From positions 1-23,811 of the forward strand of contig DAOUUT010000017.1 of NCBI GenBank assembly GCA_030668025.1: DNA of 23,811 bases, written 5' to 3'. This DNA comes from Promethearchaeota archaeon. GTDB taxonomy: Archaea; Asgardarchaeota; Lokiarchaeia; Sigynarchaeales; SOKP01. This document shows, piece after piece, positions 20,638-23,811 of the stretch. Numbering within the stretch: position 1 is the first letter of the stretch; the number at the start of each line of letters is the position of its first letter. The notes under the pieces were generated by a model that saw nothing but the letters and a program-made list of their open reading frames with translations, did not search any database and was not told the origin of the DNA. The position numbers and the translations under genes are program-made.

Positions 20638-20941
20638 CTCTTTATTATTACTTGTTAGTATTATACAATAATCTTCTATCAATTAATTATAAAAATATTC
20701 TATATTTATAAATTTAATGGCGACCAATACTTGTTGCCGTAGTTGAGTATTTAAATTTTTCTTTTACAAACTTATTGTATAACTAATAATTTGGTTATGA
20801 GAAATTTGTTTGTCAAAGTATAACTTATCAGAAGTCGTATTTTTCTGAGTTAATAGTTTTTAATTTGCTAAAATAAAAATTTAATTAAAAAGTAATATTA
20901 AATTTCCTTAGCAAGTTTAAGTTTTAAGTAAGATTTATAAA
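20638..20941. other. Intergenic region with two weak stem-loops and a promoter
   Basis: This A/T-rich gap separates the divergent zinc-ribbon and phosphodiesterase genes. No supported coding region, tRNA or C/D box was seen. Two stem-loops are visible: ACAAAC (20766-20771) with GTTTGT (20808-20813), enclosing ATAAC (20779-20783) with GTTAT (20794-20798); and TCAGAA (20828-20833) with TTCTGA (20843-20848), extended by AAC/GTT. A TATA-like GTTTAAGTTTTAAG (20915-20928) lies about 20-27 bases before the ATG at 20942 and is the likely promoter of the phosphodiesterase pair. In-frame Met 20682 of the zinc-ribbon gene is treated as non-coding. Confidence 0.4.
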
Positions 20942-21676
20942 ATGATTGAAAGCAAAAATAGGATTCTAATAATAGGACATCGTGGTGCAAGCTCGGATTC
21001 ACCCGAAAATACACTAAAAGCGTTTCAAAAAGCTATTGAATTAGAAGCTGACTATGTGGAGTTTGATGTCCAAGAAACTCGAGATAGGGCTCTAGTAGTT
21101 ACACATGACGAAGACATTAAAAGATTAACTGGTAAAGATGGATTAATAAAAGATATGTCGCTGAACGAATTGAGAAAATTAAACTTTGGGGAGGGTGAGA
21201 AAATACCTACTTTGCAAGAATTAGTTGAACTGACAAAAAATAAGATTGGTTTAAATTGCGAAATTAAAGTAGAAGGAATTACAGAAAAAGTTATTCGTAT
21301 TTTTAGAGAATATGATATTATAAACACAACATTGGTGAGTTCCTTTATACACGATGAGCTATTAAAAATTCAAAAGCTAGAACCATCCCTAAAATTAGCT
21401 TCACTAGAACCAACTCCAGGCACAGTAAAGATTGATTGGGATAAAAAAAAAGAAATGATTCAGTATTGCGTAGATAATAACCTTTACGCGATTAATCCTT
21501 TAGTAATGATGGTTAATCAGCAGTTTGTAGATTTTGCTCATGCTAATAATATAAAAGTTTTTCCATGGACGGTTGATTCTAAGGTGTCTATTAAGAAACT
21601 TATTAAGCTAGGTGTTGATGGTATAATTACTAATGATATTTCTCGAGTGAAAGATATTTTAAAATCATTTTCTTAA
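20942..21676 (+). CDS. Glycerophosphodiester phosphodiesterase, copy 1 (GDPD/UgpQ family)
   Basis: A 244-aa soluble TIM-barrel enzyme that would hydrolyse glycerophosphodiesters, such as deacylated phospholipids, to glycerol phosphate and an alcohol. Key residues are intact: HRGA at 13-16 (general-base His13 and Arg14), ENT at 22-24, VEFDV (metal-binding Glu40 and Asp42) and HD at 55-56 (His55). Later family marks include EIKVE and the closing PWTVDSK...LGVDGIITNDI. There is no signal peptide, so it acts in the cytosol. An unusual RDRA replaces the common KDGxP before the catalytic His strand. It is the first gene of a tandem pair, 19 bases before copy 2, and probably co-transcribed with it from the TATA-like element at about 20915. 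The natural substrate is unclear in an archaeon with ether lipids. Confidence 0.92.
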   Translation: MIESKNRILIIGHRGASSDSPENTLKAFQKAIELEADYVEFDVQETRDRALVVTHDEDIKRLTGKDGLIKDMSLNELRKLNFGEGEKIPTLQELVELTKNKIGLNCEIKVEGITEKVIRIFREYDIINTTLVSSFIHDELLKIQKLEPSLKLASLEPTPGTVKIDWDKKKEMIQYCVDNNLYAINPLVMMVNQQFVDFAHANNIKVFPWTVDSKVSIKKLIKLGVDGIITNDISRVKDILKSFS

Positions 21677-21695
21677 ATTCTAAGGGATTTTATTA

Positions 21696-22424
21696 ATGAC
21701 ATTAAAAAAAAAAGATATTTTAATAATTGGACATAAAGGCGCAAGCGCGATCGCCCCTGAAAATACGTTAAAGGCTTTTAAGAATGCAATTGAATTAAAA
21801 GCCGATTTGGTAGAATTTGACATACATAAAACTAAAGATGGCGAAATTGTAATAATTCACGATTCAGATACCTTAAGCACTACAGGCGTCCACGGATTGA
21901 TTAAAGATATGACTTTGGAAGAAATCAAAAAATTGGATGCTGGCGAAGGCGAAAAAATCCCTACTCTATTAGAATTAATTAAAGTTGCTAAAGAGAAAGT
22001 GTGTTTACAAATAGAAATTAAATCGAGTGGTCTACTTGAGAAGTTGATTAAACTTTTGAAAGAAGAAAATCTTGTAAATACTTCAATTGTTAGCTGTTTT
22101 GCATTTGACGAGTTAGTGAAGTTGAAAAATCTAGAGCCTAAAATAAAGCTAGGATTTTTGTTACCCGCAGAACTTGTGCGAGTACGCCAAATTAAAAGAA
22201 AGATTTTAAAAGCAGTTGATAAAAAATTTTACGCAATTCATCCACATTATAATATAGCTGACAAAGAAATCGTTGATTTTGCTCATGAAAACAATCTTAA
22301 AGTTAATGTTTGGACCGTAAACGATAAGGATGTTATGGAGCGATTAATAGAACTTGGGGTCGATGGAATTATTACTGATGATATTTCAATGGCTAATGAA
22401 TTATTAGGAAGAGTTACCAAATAA
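21696..22424 (+). CDS. Glycerophosphodiester phosphodiesterase, copy 2, with Arg-to-Lys change in the active site
   Basis: A 242-aa paralogue of the preceding gene, alignable over its full length with shared blocks such as PENTLKAF, GLIKDM, GEGEKIPTL and LGVDGIIT-DIS. It keeps His13, Glu40, Asp42 and His55 and has the standard KTKDGEIVIIHD strand. The usual HRGA motif is GHKGAS, so the phosphate-contacting Arg14 is Lys. The positive charge is retained, so activity or specificity may be altered rather than lost. The 19-base gap to copy 1 and absence of a clear promoter suggest an operon arising by local duplication; copy 1 keeps the canonical motif. A T-run follows the stop. Confidence 0.92.
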   Translation: MTLKKKDILIIGHKGASAIAPENTLKAFKNAIELKADLVEFDIHKTKDGEIVIIHDSDTLSTTGVHGLIKDMTLEEIKKLDAGEGEKIPTLLELIKVAKEKVCLQIEIKSSGLLEKLIKLLKEENLVNTSIVSCFAFDELVKLKNLEPKIKLGFLLPAELVRVRQIKRKILKAVDKKFYAIHPHYNIADKEIVDFAHENNLKVNVWTVNDKDVMERLIELGVDGIITDDISMANELLGRVTK

Positions 22425-22430
22425 TTTTTT
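22425..22430 (+). terminator. Candidate T-run terminator after the phosphodiesterase pair
   Basis: Six T residues directly follow the TAA stop at 22422-22424. Archaeal polymerase can stop on such tracts, so this may end the phosphodiesterase transcript before the acyl-CoA synthetase gene. The run is short and support is modest. Confidence 0.3.
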
Positions 22431-22522
22431 AAGAAAGATTCCCCCATTAAGCCACAATAAAATATTTTAGTTAAAAATTATTACTAAACCTATTATTAGA
22501 AGTCATTTTAAGCTGTTTTTAT

Positions 22523-23811
22523 ATGTCTGCATTAAAAGAATCAAAAATTGATTTTAATAGATTATTCTTTCCAAGATCTATTGGAATTATTGGAGCAAGC
22601 TTGGATCCCGCAGGTGGAGGCTTTTTCGTTCGGGCAATGAAAGATAAGTTTCGAGGACCGATGTATTTATTTAATCCTCGATTAGCTGGAAAAGAGCTCT
22701 TAGGTTATAAAGTCTATAATTCTATTTTAGATATATCGGAACCCATTGATTACGTCATATTAGCTGTCCCTTCACGGCTGGTTCCTAAATTATTGGAGGA
22801 GATTGGTCAGAGAAATGTCCCTTTTTGCACAATTTTTTCTTCTGGTTTCCGCGAGGTAGGAAACGAAGCGCTGGAAAACCAAACAATACAAGTTGCTAGA
22901 AAATATAACATCAGAATTATAGGACCTAACTGTATTGGCGTATACAATCCAAAAGGAGGGCTCTATTTTGCTTTTGAGCAATCCAGAAAATCAGGTAACT
23001 TTGGTGGAATATTTCAATCTGGTGGAATTGCTCAAAATATCTCTCAGCTTATCGTTTCATATGGATTATACGCTTCTAAATTGATTTCAATTGGTAATTC
23101 GTTAGATTTATCTCCAGTAGAATTTTTGGAATATTTCTTAACTGACGAACATACAAAAATAATTGGTTTATACCTTGAGAACTTAAGGTCAATCGATCAA
23201 GGACGGAAATTTATGGAAATAGTTAAGAAATGTAATCTAAATAGGAAACCCGTAATCCTCTGGAGAGCGGGATACGGGGAAGCAACTAAGAAAGCGATAT
23301 TATCTCATACTGGAGGTTTAGCCGGGAATAATGAAATTTGGAAGGCAGTAGGGAAGCAAATAGGTAGTTGTATAGCAAGTAATTCAAACGAGCTTGCCGC
23401 GCTAGCATCTGCCTTTAATTTAACTCGCTTACCAAACACGCGGAATGTAGGGGTGATTGGGATTGGTGGAGGTTCCACGATTGAGGCAATAGACATATTA
23501 GAAAAATATAATTTAAAAATACCCCAATTATCAGAAAAGACAATGAATAAAATGAAAAGATTCATCCCGGATGTAAATACTAACTTAACAAATCCAATAG
23601 ATCTAGGCGGAATGGGAATCCAACCAAACATCTATTATCGTACAATTTTAGCGCTAGATAAAGACCCTAACATTTCTTCTATTATCTTCGTTAAAGATCC
23701 CGAAAGATTTGGAGGGTTTGAAGAAATTTTGAACGACTTGGGGTATAAAGGGCTCGATTTAAACAAAGAATTTATAAGATATATTTCTAAAGCAAAAAGC
23801 GCGTGTACAAA
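22523..23811 (+). CDS. ADP-forming acyl-CoA synthetase (alpha/CoA-binding part), runs off the right edge
   Basis: The first 429 residues of an NDP-forming acyl-CoA synthetase, which interconverts acyl-CoA + ADP + Pi with acid + CoA + ATP, a typical archaeal route for making ATP from acyl-CoA. The N-terminal CoA-binding Rossmann domain shows FPRSIGIIGAS and YLFNPRLAG, then SSGFREVGNEAL and GPNCIGVYNP. The ligase-type domains follow with FQSGGIAQ and SHTGGLAG, in which His262 is the expected phosphorylated histidine, and NPIDLGG near residue 375. The frame is open to the last base, so it is either a separate alpha subunit (usual length about 460) or the front of an alpha-beta fusion of about 700. 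It begins 98 bases after the phosphodiesterase stop and is probably its own transcription unit. The acyl substrate cannot be deduced. Confidence 0.94.
   Translation, partial: MSALKESKIDFNRLFFPRSIGIIGASLDPAGGGFFVRAMKDKFRGPMYLFNPRLAGKELLGYKVYNSILDISEPIDYVILAVPSRLVPKLLEEIGQRNVPFCTIFSSGFREVGNEALENQTIQVARKYNIRIIGPNCIGVYNPKGGLYFAFEQSRKSGNFGGIFQSGGIAQNISQLIVSYGLYASKLISIGNSLDLSPVEFLEYFLTDEHTKIIGLYLENLRSIDQGRKFMEIVKKCNLNRKPVILWRAGYGEATKKAILSHTGGLAGNNEIWKAVGKQIGSCIASNSNELAALASAFNLTRLPNTRNVGVIGIGGGSTIEAIDILEKYNLKIPQLSEKTMNKMKRFIPDVNTNLTNPIDLGGMGIQPNIYYRTILALDKDPNISSIIFVKDPERFGGFEEILNDLGYKGLDLNKEFIRYISKAKSACT

Noticed and set aside
20599..20682. 28-residue N-terminal extension of the zinc-ribbon protein from an in-frame ATG at 20682
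   Set aside because: The TATA-like element at 20615-20637 falls inside this extension and the conserved ribbon begins exactly at the ATG at 20598.
1..23811. tRNA, rRNA, CRISPR array, insertion sequence, integrase or attachment sites
   Set aside because: No cloverleaf-like GC-rich segment, regularly spaced repeats, transposase or recombinase motifs were found on reading the intergenic regions and frames by eye.

Overview
The window looks like a fragment of an AT-rich archaeal chromosome. The clearest marker is the archaeal/eukaryal-type ribosomal protein S15 at the left edge. Supporting signs are A/T-rich TATA-like elements centred about 25-28 bases upstream of several start codons (leaderless-style promoters), strong GGAGG Shine-Dalgarno sites inside an operon, an RPB9/TFS-like zinc ribbon and an ADP-forming acyl-CoA synthetase. 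An Asgard (Lokiarchaeia-like) source fits the gene mix and the very large sequon-rich secreted proteins. That assignment is inference and no single gene here proves it.

Left edge (1-2279): the start of rps15, an FAD-dependent phytoene-desaturase/amine-oxidase-like enzyme, and a divergently transcribed ITP/XTP pyrophosphatase. All look like housekeeping genes.

Centre (2284-18279, minus strand): one 16-kb, five-gene transcription unit with gaps of 53, 17, -4 and 30 bases. In transcription order it encodes an ABC ATPase of the MacB/LolD/FtsE type with extra N- and C-terminal regions, a 996-aa double-FtsX permease, a 1324-aa membrane-anchored extracellular beta-rich protein, a membrane-anchored subtilisin-family protease (about 1595 aa) with two zinc-ribbon-like cysteine clusters on the predicted cytosolic side, and a second, paralogous 988-aa double-FtsX permease. 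I read it as a surface-protease system driven or gated by an ABC mechanotransmission complex, comparable in logic to bacterial FtsEX with its extracellular hydrolases. I know of no described system with this composition. It is the main discovery candidate. The protease appears to start at a CTG codon that overlaps the upstream stop and sits behind a near-perfect Shine-Dalgarno sequence.

Right side (18513-20598): a complete RNase III (catalytic domain plus divergent dsRNA-binding domain), unusual in an archaeon, shares one symmetric TATA element with a divergent 143-aa protein of unknown function. Then come an SCP2-like small protein and an 83-aa protein resembling only the N-terminal zinc ribbon of TFS/RPB9.

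Right edge (20942-23811): a tandem pair of glycerophosphodiester phosphodiesterase paralogues, the second with Lys in place of the active-site Arg, followed by an ADP-forming acyl-CoA synthetase that runs off the window. I saw no tRNA, rRNA, CRISPR array, insertion sequence or integrase.
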